Source of the DNA: Amycolatopsis balhimycina FH 1894
Lineage (GTDB): Bacteria; Actinomycetota; Actinomycetes; Mycobacteriales; Pseudonocardiaceae
Assembly: GCF_000384295.1 (NCBI RefSeq)
Contig: NZ_KB913037.1
Location: forward strand, 3,086,649-3,150,648
Reading direction: 5' to 3'
Length of the DNA: 64,000 bases
Part shown: one piece after another, positions 42,683 through 50,777 of the stretch
Layout of the letters: every line of letters starts with the position of its first letter
How positions within the stretch are numbered: the first letter of the stretch is position 1
Program-made: the position numbers and the translations under genes
Notes under the pieces: generated by a model
What the model saw: only the letters and a program-made list of their open reading frames with translations
Told to the model about the DNA's origin: nothing
The model's database searches: none

Positions 42683-43237
42683 TCAGTCGCCGGGCTCGGC
42701 ATCGACGTCCGGCTTGGGTTTGTCCGGCACGGCGACGAGGCTGATGACGCGGCGGATCCGGCCGTCCCTGGCGTTGCCGACCCGCGAGACGACCGCCCGC
42801 TCGATCTCCTCGATCATCACGGCGAACTCTTCTTCGGTCAGCCACACCGCCGCCTGCCGGTACACCACGCCGTCCGCGTGCGGGTCGGCGTGCTCGTGGG
42901 CGAGGTAGCGGTCGAAATCGCCCATCAACGAGGCCGCGAACGTCGTGTACGCCCGGAGGTGGTCCTCCCGGGTCATCGCCGTGCGCGCCGCGGGGTCGAC
43001 CACCGCCTCCTCCTTGCGCACGCGGTAGCTGCGCTCCGTCGTGCCGCGTACCCGGCGCTCTTCCGCCACCTCCAGCACACCCGCCTCGGCCAGCACCGCG
43101 ATCTGCCGGTACATCGTCGCCGGCGCGATGTCGGGGATGCGCTCCCGGAGCTGGGCGGTGGTCAGCGGATCGGCGTCGAACAGCGCTTGCAGGATGCGCA
43201 TCCGGACGGGGTGCAGGAGAAGGTCCGCGGTAGCCAT
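42683..43237 (-). CDS. winged-helix (ArsR-like) transcriptional regulator
   Basis: A 184-residue regulator: 'LLLHPVRMRILQALFDAD' (~6-23) and recognition helix 'IAPATMYRQIAVLAEAGVL' (~37-55), followed by a ~110-residue helical domain often found in this HTH group. It is divergent from the alpha/beta hydrolase/CPBP genes. GAATGTTCTCA and its exact inverse lie between the starts, so autoregulation and control of the hydrolase are likely. Confidence 0.85.
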   Translation of the reverse strand: MATADLLLHPVRMRILQALFDADPLTTAQLRERIPDIAPATMYRQIAVLAEAGVLEVAEERRVRGTTERSYRVRKEEAVVDPAARTAMTREDHLRAYTTFAASLMGDFDRYLAHEHADPHADGVVYRQAAVWLTEEEFAVMIEEIERAVVSRVGNARDGRIRRVISLVAVPDKPKPDVDAEPGD

Positions 43238-43241
43238 GGAC

Positions 43242-43285
43242 GAATGTTCTCACATGCGATACTGTTCCCACCGTTGAGAACATTC
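43242..43285. promoter_or_regulatory. operator with 11-bp arms, GAATGTTCTCA
   Basis: GAATGTTCTCA (43242-43252) and TGAGAACATTC (43275-43285) are perfect inverse copies 22 bp apart, starting 5 bp from the regulator ATG. They probably bind the winged-helix protein and overlap both divergent promoters. Confidence 0.7.
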
Positions 43286-43313
43286 CCATGATCGATAATG
43301 ATGGAGGGCGGAC

Positions 43314-44231
43314 ATGCGGGACGTCGACCTGACGGTCACCGCGGACGACGGACTGCGCCTGGCCGGCACCCTGACCTTGCCCGCGGGCCCCGGCCCGCAC
43401 CCGGCCGTCCTGCTGCTGCACGCATCCGGGCGCTTGGACCGCGACGCCAACACCGCCCGGCTCCGCATGGAGTACGGATCACCGATGGCCGCCGCGCTCG
43501 CGAAGGACGGGATCGCCACGTTCCGCTACGACCGGCGCGGTGTCGGTGCCACGCCGGGCGACTGGCGCGCGACCGGGTTCACCGACAACCGCCGCGACGC
43601 GGGCGCCGCCCTGCGCGCGCTGGCCGCACGCCCCGACATCCGCGCGGACGCCGTCGGCCTGATCGGGCACAGCGAAGGCGCCGTCCACGCCATGTCCCTC
43701 GGCGCGCGCCCGGAGGTCGCGGCGGTGGTGCTGCTGGCCGGATTCGCCCGCCTGGGTGAAAAAGCACTGCGCTGGCAGGCCGGGATGATTGCCCGCGATC
43801 TCCCCTCGGTCGTGCGGCCGTTCCTGCGGGCGTTCGCCGTGCGGCAGCTGGCCCGGATCAAGGCGACCGGCACGGACGTCACCCGCGTCGCGGGGATGCC
43901 GGTGAACGCCCGGTGGCTGCGCGAGCTGCTCGCCCACGATCCGCGCCCGGACCTGGCGAACATCCGGGTCCCCGTCCTGGCGATCACCGGCGGCAAGGAC
44001 ATCCAGGTCGACCCCGCGGACCTGGACGAGATCCGCCGGCTGGTGCCCGGCGACGTCGAAGCCCACCGGATCGCCGACCTGACCCACCTGCTGCGCCGCG
44101 ACCCCGGCCGTCCGTCACTGCGGTCCTATCGCCGCCAGCTGCGCCGCCCGGTCGACGCCGAACTGCTCGCCCAGGTGTCCGGCTGGCTCGCCCACCGGCT
44201 CCGGGAAACCGAGCCCGCCGACCGGCACTGA
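43314..44231 (+). CDS. alpha/beta hydrolase
   Basis: A 305-residue hydrolase: nucleophile Ser in 'GLIGHSEGAVHAMSL' (~118), acid in 'VLAITGGKDIQVDPADL' (~225) and His in 'IADLTHLLRRD' (~258); the oxyanion region is 'AVLLLHASGRLDRDAN'. This resembles dienelactone-hydrolase-like/YfhR-type serine hydrolases. It is divergent from the winged-helix regulator and 62 bp upstream of the CPBP protease gene. Confidence 0.88.
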   Translation: MRDVDLTVTADDGLRLAGTLTLPAGPGPHPAVLLLHASGRLDRDANTARLRMEYGSPMAAALAKDGIATFRYDRRGVGATPGDWRATGFTDNRRDAGAALRALAARPDIRADAVGLIGHSEGAVHAMSLGARPEVAAVVLLAGFARLGEKALRWQAGMIARDLPSVVRPFLRAFAVRQLARIKATGTDVTRVAGMPVNARWLRELLAHDPRPDLANIRVPVLAITGGKDIQVDPADLDEIRRLVPGDVEAHRIADLTHLLRRDPGRPSLRSYRRQLRRPVDAELLAQVSGWLAHRLRETEPADRH

Positions 44232-44293
44232 CGAAACAGCTCCGAATTGTTCCCAGGCTCAATTCTGCCCATTTTCGAAAGAAAGGCCCAACA

Positions 44294-45115
44294 ATGTCCC
44301 TCGCATCCCCGGTTCGCCAGAAAAGTGGTCTCGCTCTTTTCTGGGCCGTCACCTTCACGACGAGCTGGGCTTTCTGGCTCGTCGCGATTCTGCTCGGCGG
44401 ACCGCCGACGAGTTCTCCCACCGTCATTCCCTATCTGCTCGGCGGCTTCGGCCCGGTGATCGGCGCGATCGTGCTCCGGGTACACCGTGCCCGCCGCCGG
44501 GAACCCGCCCCCGCGCACGCGGTGAGTTCCCGGCCGAGCGCGCGGTGGTTCTGGACAGTGCCCCTGCTGGTCCTGGCATCGGCGACCGTGGTGGCGGCCG
44601 CGCTGCTCGCGGAGGTCCTCGGCGGTCCCGCGCTGAACCTGACGACCGGGCGGAACCTGATCGCGACCGTCGGCGGACCTGTTCCGTTCCTGGTCAGCAT
44701 GCTGATCGGCGGCCCGCTGGCCGAGGAGCCCGGCTGGCGCGGGACGGCGTACCCGCGCCTGCGCTCGTCGATGACCCGCCTGCGGGCCGGCCTGCTGCTG
44801 GGTGTCGTGTGGGCCGGGTGGCACCTGCCGCTGTTCTTCATCCCCGGGACCCTCCAGGCCGGGTTCGGCCTGCTCAGCTGGAGCGGGCTGCTCTTCATAC
44901 TCAACGTCATCCCGATGGCGCTGCTGACCGGCTACGCCTACGACCGCGGCGGCGTCCCGGCGTCCATCGCGGTCCATTTCGGCGTCAACACGACAATCGC
45001 ATTGCTGACCATCAATTCACCGGTGACGCAGGCGCTCGTTTTGGTCGTGCAGGCCGTTGTCGGATTCGGGCTCCTCGGCCGCCGTTCACTGGTTCGCCCA
45101 CCGGTAACCGATTGA
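44294..45115 (+). CDS. CPBP-family intramembrane metalloprotease
   Basis: A 273-residue membrane protein with about eight spans. The CPBP/Abi motifs are 'LAEEPGWRG' (EExxxR, ~140) and 'WAGWHLPLFFI' (~175), plus 'HFGVNTT' near 235. Family members cleave membrane substrates or act in self-immunity to peptides. It is the second gene after the HTH-controlled hydrolase. Its ribosome site (AAAGG) is modest. Confidence 0.87.
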   Translation: MSLASPVRQKSGLALFWAVTFTTSWAFWLVAILLGGPPTSSPTVIPYLLGGFGPVIGAIVLRVHRARRREPAPAHAVSSRPSARWFWTVPLLVLASATVVAAALLAEVLGGPALNLTTGRNLIATVGGPVPFLVSMLIGGPLAEEPGWRGTAYPRLRSSMTRLRAGLLLGVVWAGWHLPLFFIPGTLQAGFGLLSWSGLLFILNVIPMALLTGYAYDRGGVPASIAVHFGVNTTIALLTINSPVTQALVLVVQAVVGFGLLGRRSLVRPPVTD

Positions 45116-46001
45116 TTCTCCTGGACCTGCCGGGCACGAGCGGGTCGACACCGAGGAACCGCTCGATCCGCATCGCCGGGGGCCGGCCGCCGTGGTTCGG
45201 GCAGCCGGCCGCTCCGCACCCGCGTGGCCGGCGCCCAGGGACCGCGTCGGCGCCCGGCGCCCGGCCTGACGGGTGCGCAGCGCGGCGGAGCCTGGCCGGC
45301 TCGGGCCTCCTGGCCACTGCCGTCGACCACTCCTCGAAAATGGTCAACGGCCGGCCACGACCGATCACGCGCACCGGAACGACCGGATTTGATCAAGCAC
45401 TTCGAAGGCCGCCACAATCGGCAATGTCTCTGCTCACGAGCACCTGAACCGGCAGCTCGCAGCAGGAATCAGCCGCAGGACAGCTGTCCGGACATTCCGG
45501 GGCGCCTCAAGCTGCCCGGTCAGCCCCGTGACGAGTCGTTCGATCGCGACCCGGCTGCCGGCGATCCGTTGGGAGAACACGACTTTCCCGGCCTGGCGGT
45601 CCACCGCGCGGGCGTGGTGAGCAGTCCTGCCGACGTCGATGCCGACCCGGACGGCGTGGCCGGCACCGCCACCAACGGGGACCACGCGCCGCGGCCGGGC
45701 TTCCCATGATCGGCAACTCGTGAAGATCACCGGCGACAGCAGATTGTTCGAATTCCCGGCCAGCCCGAGTGAATGATATTCGACGACGTTTCGGCAGCAA
45801 TAAGTCCGCCAAATACAGAATTCATATCCACCCATGCCGACCTCGGCGGCGCCGACACCCGAATAGAGCAACCTAGGCCGACTATGGCCTGCCACTATTG
45901 TGATCATGCGGGGACCAGCCCTAACATACTCGAGGTCGGGGTTCGTACCGCACCGGCGCGGTGCACCAAAGGGGTTTGGCGTCATCCGCTGGGGGATGTG
46001 C
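45116..46001. other. non-coding region with transposase remnant, left border of the biosynthetic operon
   Basis: Nearly 890 bases without an intact gene. The centre (45507-45690) is an IS110 transposase fragment; 45120-45500 has open but unrecognisable frames. From 45700 to 45960 the GC content drops markedly, a probable promoter zone for the operon that starts at 46002. Confidence 0.5.
45507..45690 (-). pseudogene. IS110-family transposase, N-terminal fragment
   Basis: The minus-strand frame reads 'VRVGIDVGRTAHHARAVDR' followed by 'GKVVFSQRIAGSR', the N-terminal DEDD RuvC-like core of IS110 transposases with the first catalytic Asp in GIDVG. The match ends after about 60 codons and the rest of the ~400-residue protein is absent. 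It marks past insertion-sequence activity beside the lysine-aminotransferase operon. Confidence 0.75.
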
Positions 46002-47012
46002 ATGTCTACGGTTGATCACACGTGGTCTGATCCGCGTTCGCGGGCGACGGAATATCGCGCCCGATCCGGCAGCGCACTGGACACGATCGGTAACACGCCA
46101 TTGGTTCCTATGACTCGGCTCACCGCCGACACAGGAGTCACTATTCTCCTCAAACTCGAGTACTTCAATCCGACCGGCAGCTACAAGGACCGCATGGCGC
46201 TGGCCATGGTCGAGCAGGCCGAGCGACGCGGTGAGATCACGCCCGGTAGCACCACGATCGTGGAGTACACCGGGGGCAGCACCGGTTCCTCGTTGAGCTT
46301 TGTGTGTGCTGTCAAGGGATACCGGCTGCTGATCGTCACGTCGGACGCGTTCAGCGAGGAGAAGATCCGCACCATGACCTCGATGGGCGCGGAGGTGGTC
46401 ATCGAGCCGAGCGTCGGCGGGAAGATCACGCCGGACCTGATGCCGCGCATCATCGACCGGACGCGGAAACTCGCCGAGCAACCGGGCACTTACTGGACGG
46501 ATCAGTTCAACAATCCGGACAACGCCCTCGGCCAGCAGACGATGGGGCAGGAGATCCTCGCGCAGACCGAAGGCCGCGTCGCCGCGTTCGTCGCCAGCGT
46601 CGGCACCGCCGGCTGCGCGATGGGTGTCGCGACCGTGCTCAAGGCGCATGACCGCGCCATCGAGGTCCACGTCGTGGAACCGGATACGTCCGCCGTGATC
46701 AGCGGCGGACCGGCGGGTACCCACGGCATCGAAGGCATCGCCCTCGGATTCGTCCCGCCGCTGCTGGACCGCGAGCTCGTCGACGACGTCATCGTGGTCG
46801 ACGAGGCGGACGCCCGGGCGATGGCGAACCGGCTGGCCACCGAGGAGGGCATCTTCGCCGGCACCTCGACCGGCGCCAACGTGGTGGCGGCGCTGCGGTT
46901 GGCCGCGGCACGCCCGGACCTGGGCACGATCGTGGTGCCCGCCGTCGACTCCGGGCTGAAGTACATCTCCACCGATCTCTACCCCAAGCCGTCCCTGACC
47001 ATCGGGAATTGA
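46002..47012 (+). CDS. cysteine-synthase-family PLP enzyme
   Basis: A 336-residue fold-type II PLP enzyme. The Schiff-base Lys is in 'NPTGSYKDRMAL' (~58), the substrate loop in 'EYTGGSTGSSLS' (~89) and the phosphate-binding Gly loop in 'ASVGTAGCAMG' (~200). Relatives make cysteine, diaminopropionate or other beta-substituted amino acids. In the substrate loop, 'TGGSTG' replaces 'TSGNTG' of housekeeping CysK, suggesting a different acceptor. GGGGGAT precedes ATG 46002. It is the first gene of a seven-gene operon and probably makes a building block or acts on the lysine-derived product. Confidence 0.88.
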   Translation: MSTVDHTWSDPRSRATEYRARSGSALDTIGNTPLVPMTRLTADTGVTILLKLEYFNPTGSYKDRMALAMVEQAERRGEITPGSTTIVEYTGGSTGSSLSFVCAVKGYRLLIVTSDAFSEEKIRTMTSMGAEVVIEPSVGGKITPDLMPRIIDRTRKLAEQPGTYWTDQFNNPDNALGQQTMGQEILAQTEGRVAAFVASVGTAGCAMGVATVLKAHDRAIEVHVVEPDTSAVISGGPAGTHGIEGIALGFVPPLLDRELVDDVIVVDEADARAMANRLATEEGIFAGTSTGANVVAALRLAAARPDLGTIVVPAVDSGLKYISTDLYPKPSLTIGN

Positions 47013-47013
47013 G

Positions 47014-47934
47014 GTGAAGCCGGGGCACATCGCGCTCGGGCTCGCCATCGCGATCGTCTGGGGTTTCAATTTCGTCGTCGCGGACGCCGCCGTGGGACAC
47101 CTGCCACCGTTTTTGCTGGTGGTGTTGCGCTACGCGGTCGTCGCCCTGCTGTTTCTCCCCTTCACCCGCCGCGGCGGCCTGCCGTGGCGCTACATCATCC
47201 CGGTCGGACTGCTCTACGGCGTCGTCCAGTTTTCCGGGCTCTTCCTGGGATTGCGGCTCGGCGTCAGCGCGGGTGTCGCGGCGACGCTGATCCAGAGCCA
47301 GGCCGCGATCACCATCGTGCTGGCACGACTGGTGCTCAAGGAGAAATTCACGGCAGTCCAATGGGCGGGGCTCACGGTCGGCGCGGCCGGCCTGGTGCTG
47401 ATCGCCGCGTCCGGGGGCGCCAGCGCGCCACTGCTCGGCGTGCTGTGCGTGCTGATCGGGGCCGGGGGCTGGGCCGCCTCGAACATCGTGCTCAAGCGGG
47501 CCAAGAACGTCTCGGCCTGGACCATGACGGTCTGGCAGTCGGTCGCGGTCATCCCGCCGATGTTGCTGCTGTCCGGCGTCTTCGAGACCGGCCAGGTGCC
47601 GGCCGTCACCGGCATGGCGCCGCTGACGATCCTGGCCGTGCTCTACATCGCCTTGGTGGCCACGGGTTTCGGCAACTACGCGTGGTACCGGCTGATGCAG
47701 CAGGTCGGCCCGGCCAAGGGAGCGCCGTTCTCGCTGCTGATCCCGGTGGTCGGCATCGTGTCCGGCTGGCTCGTGCTCGGCGAGCGGCTGACCGGGCCGC
47801 AGATTCTCGGCGTGGTATTCACGCTGGCCGGGCTCGCCGTCATCATCTTCGCGCCGCAACTCATCGGTGTGCTCCGACGACTGATCCGCCGGCCTGCGGT
47901 GTCCGCGGAATCCACGGAATCCACATCCGCGTAA
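47014..47934 (+). CDS. EamA/DMT-family exporter
   Basis: A 306-residue protein with ten predicted spans in two EamA repeats ('AIVWGFNFVVADAAV' begins the first, 'GAGGWAASNIVLKRA' the second). Such proteins export amino acids and small metabolites. The GTG lies one base after the PLP-enzyme stop, so it is translationally coupled. It is the natural exporter, or self-resistance pump, for the operon's product. Confidence 0.9.
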   Translation: MKPGHIALGLAIAIVWGFNFVVADAAVGHLPPFLLVVLRYAVVALLFLPFTRRGGLPWRYIIPVGLLYGVVQFSGLFLGLRLGVSAGVAATLIQSQAAITIVLARLVLKEKFTAVQWAGLTVGAAGLVLIAASGGASAPLLGVLCVLIGAGGWAASNIVLKRAKNVSAWTMTVWQSVAVIPPMLLLSGVFETGQVPAVTGMAPLTILAVLYIALVATGFGNYAWYRLMQQVGPAKGAPFSLLIPVVGIVSGWLVLGERLTGPQILGVVFTLAGLAVIIFAPQLIGVLRRLIRRPAVSAESTESTSA

Positions 47935-47971
47935 AACGCAGCGAACCGCGCATCCGGAGGAGAACAGCTCC

Positions 47972-49291
47972 ATGAATGCTGCCGAAGTTCTGTCACGCCT
48001 TGGTCGTCACGTACTGGTCGATGGCTACGATTTCGTCCTCGACCTGGACGCCAGTAATGGAAGTTATCTGGTGGACAGCCTCACGAAAACTCGCTATCTG
48101 GACTTCTTTTCGTTCTTTTCGTCCGCACCGCTGGGCATGAATCATCCCGCCCTGCGCGAGGATCGCGAATTCCTCCACGAGCTGGCCAGGGCCGCCGTTC
48201 ACAAGCCCGCCAACCCGGACGTCTACACGGTCGAGTACGCCACGTTCGTGGAACGGTTCGCCGCCGTGCTGGGCGACCCGGCACTTCCCCGGCTGTTCTT
48301 CATCGACGGTGGCACCCTCGCCGTGGAGAACGCGCTCAAGGCCGCTTTCGACTGGAAAGCGCGCCGGGCCGGCCTGGCCGAGGGCGACGGATCACCGCCG
48401 CTGGTCGCCATGCACCTCACCGGCGCGTTCCACGGCCGCAGCGGCTACGCGTTGTCGATGACCAACACCGATCCGCGCAAGACCGACCTGTTCCCGAAGT
48501 TCGACTGGCCACGGATCACCGCGCCCGTCATCACGTTCCCGGACGACGTCGATGATCCGACGGCGTTGCGGGCCAGGGAAGCCGCCGCGCTGGCCCAGGC
48601 CGAGGCCGCGTTCGCCGACCCACGGTGGACCGTGGCGTGCTTCGTCGCGGAGGTGATCCAGGGCGAGGGTGGCGACCGGCACCTGAGCGCCGAGTTCCTG
48701 CTGGCCATGCAACGGCTGTGCCACCAGGCGGACGCGTTGTTCGTGGTGGACGAGGTGCAGACCGGTGGCGGGACGACCGGTACCGCCTGGGCCTACGAGC
48801 AACTGGGTCTCGAACCGGACCTGGTCGCGTTCGGCAAGAAGACCCAGGTGTGCGGCGTGATGGCCGGACGCCGGATCGACTGGGTGCCCGACAACGTGTT
48901 CCGGGTGTCGTCCCGGATCTCGTCGACGTGGGGCGGCAATCTCGTCGACATGGTCCGCGCCACCCGGATCTTCGACGTGATGGAGCGCGACCAGCTCATC
49001 CCGGCCGCGGCCAAGCTCGGTGATCGCCTGCTGCTCGGCCTGCGCGAGATCGGCGTCGCGTACACCGACGTGATCAGCAATGTCCGCGGCCGTGGCCTGC
49101 TGTGCGCCTTCGACCTGCCCGACCCGGCCGGGCGGGACGCCGTGATCGACACGCTACGGACCAGGTGCGGCGTCCTGGTGCTGCCATCGGGCGAGCGCAG
49201 TGTCCGGTTCCGCCCGCCGTTGACCGTGTCCGAGGAGGACATCGACCGCGGGCTGACCGCGGTCGCCGACGTGCTGGAGAGATACCCGTGA
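47972..49291 (+). CDS. lat: L-lysine 6-transaminase
   Basis: A 439-residue class III aminotransferase aligning closely with mycobacterial LAT (Rv3290c). Features: 'SYLVDSLTKTRYLDFFSFFSS', 'HLTGAFHGRSGYALSMTNT', the Glu gate in 'IQGEGGDRHLS', the PLP Asp in 'LFVVDEVQTGGGTTGTAW' and the Schiff-base Lys in 'AFGKKTQVCG'. The family converts L-lysine and 2-oxoglutarate to aminoadipate semialdehyde, which cyclises to piperideine-6-carboxylate. GGAGGAG lies just upstream. Here no beta-lactam genes follow; two oxygenases do, so the product is probably a different lysine derivative. Confidence 0.93.
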   Translation: MNAAEVLSRLGRHVLVDGYDFVLDLDASNGSYLVDSLTKTRYLDFFSFFSSAPLGMNHPALREDREFLHELARAAVHKPANPDVYTVEYATFVERFAAVLGDPALPRLFFIDGGTLAVENALKAAFDWKARRAGLAEGDGSPPLVAMHLTGAFHGRSGYALSMTNTDPRKTDLFPKFDWPRITAPVITFPDDVDDPTALRAREAAALAQAEAAFADPRWTVACFVAEVIQGEGGDRHLSAEFLLAMQRLCHQADALFVVDEVQTGGGTTGTAWAYEQLGLEPDLVAFGKKTQVCGVMAGRRIDWVPDNVFRVSSRISSTWGGNLVDMVRATRIFDVMERDQLIPAAAKLGDRLLLGLREIGVAYTDVISNVRGRGLLCAFDLPDPAGRDAVIDTLRTRCGVLVLPSGERSVRFRPPLTVSEEDIDRGLTAVADVLERYP

Positions 49292-50052
49292 CACACCAGA
49301 CGACACACCCGACGACAGACCAGACGACACAGCTCAACCGCATCGGCTTCGACGACATCGACACCCCCGTCCTCTCCGCGACACTGGACGAAGTGGGCTA
49401 CGTGTACGTCGACGGCATACCGGAGAGCTTCGACCACGCCGAATTCCTGCGGACCCGCCTCGGTCCGCTGCTGCCGCAGTACGACGGGCAGACGGTCTGG
49501 TCGATCCGGCCGGACCAGCGGTTCGAGGGCACCTACCACTCGCTGAACAGCCGGCGGCTGACCCCGCACACCGAATGCTACGAGTGGCAGGACGCGCCAC
49601 CGAAGTACCTCGCGCTGTGGTGCCTCGTGCCCAACAGCGACGCGGGCGGTCAGACCACGCTCGCGGACGGTGGCGCGTTCGTCGCTTCGCTCGACGCGGA
49701 CGAACGCGAGCGGCTCAGCCAGGTCGAATACCACTTCGTGTCCTCCGCCGGGCTGCAGGAAATGCAGCTGGGCCGCACCGCCCGTCATCCGGTCCTGGAA
49801 CAGCGACCCGGCCGCAGTCCGATTCTCCGGTTCAGCTGCCAGTGCATCGCCGACGCCGACGAGTTCTGCCAGGACATCGGTGATCGCCTGCAGCGGTTCT
49901 TCGACCGGACGAAGGTGTCGGTCGAGTTCACCGCGCAGTCGCTGCTGATTTGGGACAACCACCGATTCCTGCACTCCCGGAACGCCTTCACCGATCCACG
50001 GCGGCACCTACGCCGCGTCTGGATCGCCGAACAGGAGAGGACCGAACAGTGA
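49288..50052 (+). CDS. 2-oxoglutarate/Fe(II) oxygenase, TauD-like (1)
   Basis: A 254-residue clavaminate-synthase/TauD-like oxygenase. Iron ligands are His-x-Glu in 'TPHTECYEW' and a distal His in 'WDNHRFLHSRNAF', with the 2-oxoglutarate Arg in 'RRHLRRVWI'. An HxE rather than HxD triad is the mark of AsnO/VioC-type enzymes that hydroxylate free amino acids (family knowledge). GTG 49288 overlaps the lat stop. The N-terminus is a Thr-rich, low-complexity tail. It and the next gene are diverged tandem paralogues. Confidence 0.9.
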   Translation: MTHQTTHPTTDQTTQLNRIGFDDIDTPVLSATLDEVGYVYVDGIPESFDHAEFLRTRLGPLLPQYDGQTVWSIRPDQRFEGTYHSLNSRRLTPHTECYEWQDAPPKYLALWCLVPNSDAGGQTTLADGGAFVASLDADERERLSQVEYHFVSSAGLQEMQLGRTARHPVLEQRPGRSPILRFSCQCIADADEFCQDIGDRLQRFFDRTKVSVEFTAQSLLIWDNHRFLHSRNAFTDPRRHLRRVWIAEQERTEQ

Positions 50053-50777
50053 CCACGGCACAGCACGCGGCGACCAGCCGGCTGAACTACCAGGACCTGA
50101 GCGTCCCGGCACTGCGCGATCTGCTGGACACCAACGGATACGCCTACGTCGACGGAATCCCCGGCGATTTCGACCACGTCGCCTTCCTGACCCGGATCGG
50201 CCCGCTGATGCCGCAGTACGACGGCGAGCTGATCTGGTCGATCCGCGCCGAGGAGCGCTTCGCCGAGCTCTACCATTCACTGAACACCAAGCCGCTGTTC
50301 CCGCACAGCGAGTGCTACGAGTTCACCGGCCGGCCACCGAAGTATCTGGCGTTGTGGTGCCTGGTCCCCAGCGACGACGGCGGCGGGCACACCACCCTCG
50401 CGGACATGTACCGGTTCGTCGACGGCCTGTCCGAGGCCGAGCGCACGCACATCTCGACGCGGACCTACCGGTTCTTCTCCAGCGCCGGCGTGCAGGACAT
50501 GCAGCTGGGCCGGGTCGCCGAGCATCCGTTCATCGAATACCGGGACGGCCGGCCGCCGATCGTCCGGTTCAGCCTGAACAACGTGGACAAGTCGGACGAC
50601 GAGGTGCTGCCGGGTGTGCTGAACCGGGCGGTGGAGTACTTCGACCAGGAGCACATCGCGGTGAACTACGCCACGAACTCGCTGCTGATCTGGGACAACC
50701 ACCGCATGACGCACTCCCGGACCGGCTACACCAACCACGGCCGGCACCTGCGCCGGGTATGGCTCGACGAGACATGA
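50049..50777 (+). CDS. 2-oxoglutarate/Fe(II) oxygenase, TauD-like (2)
   Basis: A 242-residue paralogue of the preceding oxygenase, sharing 'YVDGIPGDFDH', 'PLMPQYDGELIWSIRAEERF' and 'PPKYLALWCLVP'. Iron ligands: His-x-Glu in 'FPHSECYEF' and the distal His in 'WDNHRMTHSRTGY'; the co-substrate Arg is in 'RHLRRVWL'. GTG 50049 overlaps the previous stop. Because both copies keep all ligands, two successive oxidations of the same scaffold are plausible. Confidence 0.9.
   Translation: MTTAQHAATSRLNYQDLSVPALRDLLDTNGYAYVDGIPGDFDHVAFLTRIGPLMPQYDGELIWSIRAEERFAELYHSLNTKPLFPHSECYEFTGRPPKYLALWCLVPSDDGGGHTTLADMYRFVDGLSEAERTHISTRTYRFFSSAGVQDMQLGRVAEHPFIEYRDGRPPIVRFSLNNVDKSDDEVLPGVLNRAVEYFDQEHIAVNYATNSLLIWDNHRMTHSRTGYTNHGRHLRRVWLDET

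Noticed and set aside
47014..49291. Cephamycin-type beta-lactam cluster because of lat
   Set aside because: No ACV synthetase, isopenicillin N synthase or expandase is present; the oxygenases are TauD/clavaminate-like, not IPNS-like.
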